DNA from: Sulfurovum sp.
GTDB taxonomy: Bacteria > Campylobacterota > Campylobacteria > Campylobacterales > Sulfurovaceae
Direction of reading: 5' to 3'
NCBI GenBank assembly: GCA_020525365.1
Contig: JAIZOF010000001.1
Span: forward strand, 1,351,159-1,415,158
DNA: 64,000 nucleotides
In this document: piece by piece, positions 62,779 through 64,000 of the stretch
Position numbering within the stretch: the first letter of the stretch is position 1
How the letters are laid out: every line of letters begins with the position of its first letter
The notes under the pieces: model-generated
Databases searched by the model: none
The model's input: only the letters and a program-made list of their open reading frames with translations
What the model was told of the DNA's origin: nothing
Translations under genes and position numbers: made by a program

Positions 62779-63225
62779 ATGACAACCAACCTTTTTCAGA
62801 CACAAGACTACAAAGCACTGATGCAAGAGCATATGACCAAGACGATTGCTTATCTTTTTTCCAAAGACCAAGAGTTTGCAATTGCCTGTGAGATGAAATA
62901 TGTCAACTTCAACCCTCCATTGTCTGACGATATACTCGATACCTTTAAAGAGATAGCTCTATTTGTATTGAGTGGATATACCTACGAAAGTGCCACATTA
63001 GAAGAAGATATTTTTTCATTTGAAGCAGGGTTTGGCAGTCAAAACATTGGATCAATTGTTACGGTACCACTGCTTGCTATCAAGCAAATCATTATTGAAG
63101 AGTACCCCATCATGCTCAATTTGGCACAACCTATGTCTCAAAAAAGGTTCTCAGATAAGCATTCCATGGAAATACTTCTAAGCAATCCTGAAAACCAAAA
63201 ACTTCTTAAAAAAAAGAGACCCTAG
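62779..63225 (+). CDS. uncharacterised cytoplasmic protein
   Basis: 148 residues, no signal peptide or strong membrane segment. MTTNLFQTQDYKALMQEHMT opens it, with a mid-protein YVNFNPPLSDDILDTF and GFGSQNIGSIVTVPLLAIKQ. I recognise no family. It lies 7 nt after the PabC-like gene and ends 10 bp from the convergent LysR gene. Confidence 0.6.
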   Translation: MTTNLFQTQDYKALMQEHMTKTIAYLFSKDQEFAIACEMKYVNFNPPLSDDILDTFKEIALFVLSGYTYESATLEEDIFSFEAGFGSQNIGSIVTVPLLAIKQIIIEEYPIMLNLAQPMSQKRFSDKHSMEILLSNPENQKLLKKKRP

Positions 63226-63235
63226 TCAATATAAC

Positions 63236-64000
63236 TTAGCATCGTCCTGTAATAATATAGTCAACCACATTATCTATATAGGCATTGTGCTTGTTCTCTT
63301 TGGCATAAACAATGTAAAGTTTACGTGTCATCACGTAGCCACGCAATCTTGCTTCAAACAGTTCACCATGTTGCACCTCATCTTCAATCGTGTATTTAGA
63401 GATGATGGAAACAACTGGACTCTGGGGGTCTTTTTTGGCTTTTTTAATTGTTTGCAGTACTGCAGTTGTGTTGCTCACTTCAGAAAGTACATTAAAGCTC
63501 TTACAAGAGACATTTAGTTCTTCAAATACTTCTGAAACCACACGCCTTGTGTGTGAACCCTCCTCTCTGCAGATCCACTGATACTCATACAACTCTTCGG
63601 TTTTAACGGTTTTGGGGATTGGAACATTACTCACCAGCACAAGCTCATCTTCATGCCACTCACGGTAGATAAGGTCCGCATCCATCACCGGTGACTCAAT
63701 GAGTCCCACATCAAGTTTTCTGTCTTTTAGTTTTTGAACAATCTTATCACTTACATCAATACTAAGGTTAATATCATTATTGATAGCCTTGCCCATAGCA
63801 TTCAGACACTCACCTGGAATAATATAAGTTCCAATGGTATAGGAGGCACCAAGACGGAAGGTTAGCTTTTTGTTTATAATCTTAAGGATATCTTTTTCTG
63901 CTTCATGTATCTCTTTTTCCAAACATGTCGCAACCTTATAGAGCTCTTCGCCTTCTGTAGTGAGCCTTATACCATTCTTCTTTCGTTCAATGGTTTTGAC
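63236..64000 (-). CDS. LysR-family transcriptional regulator (partial, runs off right edge)
   Basis: The frame is open to base 64000, so the helix-turn-helix start is outside. The visible part begins VKTIERKKNGIRLTTEGEEL, the typical end of the LysR DNA-binding domain (T..G..L), then the linker helix and a periplasmic-binding-like effector domain (GASYTIGTYIIPG, LDVGLIESPV, ICREEGSHTRRVV). Effector unknown; CysB/CbbR-type roles are possible. The apparent TTG start at 63922 is internal. Confidence 0.88.
   Translation of the reverse strand, partial: VKTIERKKNGIRLTTEGEELYKVATCLEKEIHEAEKDILKIINKKLTFRLGASYTIGTYIIPGECLNAMGKAINNDINLSIDVSDKIVQKLKDRKLDVGLIESPVMDADLIYREWHEDELVLVSNVPIPKTVKTEELYEYQWICREEGSHTRRVVSEVFEELNVSCKSFNVLSEVSNTTAVLQTIKKAKKDPQSPVVSIISKYTIEDEVQHGELFEARLRGYVMTRKLYIVYAKENKHNAYIDNVVDYIITGRC

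Noticed and set aside
1..64000. CRISPR array or defence island
   Set aside because: No regularly spaced direct repeats and no cas-like, restriction or toxin-antitoxin pair could be supported; the R repeats are irregularly spaced and transposase-related.

Overview
The window looks like a chromosomal stretch of a Campylobacterota (Epsilonproteobacteria) species, most likely a Sulfurovum/Sulfurimonas-type organism. The grounds are the AT-rich composition, strong TATAAT -10 boxes usually without a clear -35, a single XerH-type recombinase, the tatD/rlpA/kdsC/lptC/lptA/engB envelope block, an aspS start beside nadK-recN, and the short class II superoxide reductase. Genus assignment is inference.

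Layout. 1-3 kb: a gene running in from the left edge, then a two-gene secreted subtilase module (separate propeptide plus lipoprotein peptidase with P domain). 3.3-6.6 kb: thioredoxin-fold protein, small lipoprotein, queC, ybeY and a Ca2+/Na+ exchanger whose 3' third is tandemly duplicated. 6.6-13.8 kb: a long minus-strand envelope operon (mrdA, mreD-like, GNAT, engB, lptA, lptC, kdsC, hisB, rlpA, then tatD). 13.9-18.9 kb: recN-nadK, divergent aspS and adk. 19.4-23.9 kb: an RND efflux adaptor convergent with an RND permease split into two genes. 24-28.7 kb: two unknown proteins, a Suv3-like RNA helicase and superoxide reductase. 28.8-35.3 kb: minus-strand ispE-truB-uvrD, xerH and a BamB/YfgM-like pair.

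35.4-47.5 kb is the anomalous part. It begins with an inverted, frameshift-riddled copy of the murC tail plus mutS2. It continues through broken but recognisable genes: transposase pieces, HD hydrolase, beta-lactamase-fold lipoprotein, NnrU/ICMT-like methyltransferase, PNPOx-like flavoprotein, outer-membrane barrel and lipoprotein. It includes one intact serine-hydrolase-fold lipoprotein and ends in an AT-rich orphan that abuts a truncated mutS2. The differences between the two mutS2 copies are mostly single-base indels, which fits unpolished long-read sequence or a chimeric join better than slow pseudogene decay. Two smaller patches (6.29-6.71 kb and 60.6-60.84 kb) carry the same signature.

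47.5-64 kb is mostly ordinary again: mutS2, murC, an aminotransferase, a PBP4-SPOR fusion and yajC-secD-secF on the minus strand; then lnt-yidD-pyrC-carbonic anhydrase (frameshifted)-cysK-pabC-like on the plus strand; and a LysR regulator running off the right edge.

Functionally most intact genes serve envelope biogenesis (peptidoglycan synthesis and remodelling, LPS transport, protein export, lipoprotein maturation), with queuosine, isoprenoid, pyrimidine, histidine and cysteine biosynthesis interspersed. I saw no rRNA, tRNA or CRISPR array.
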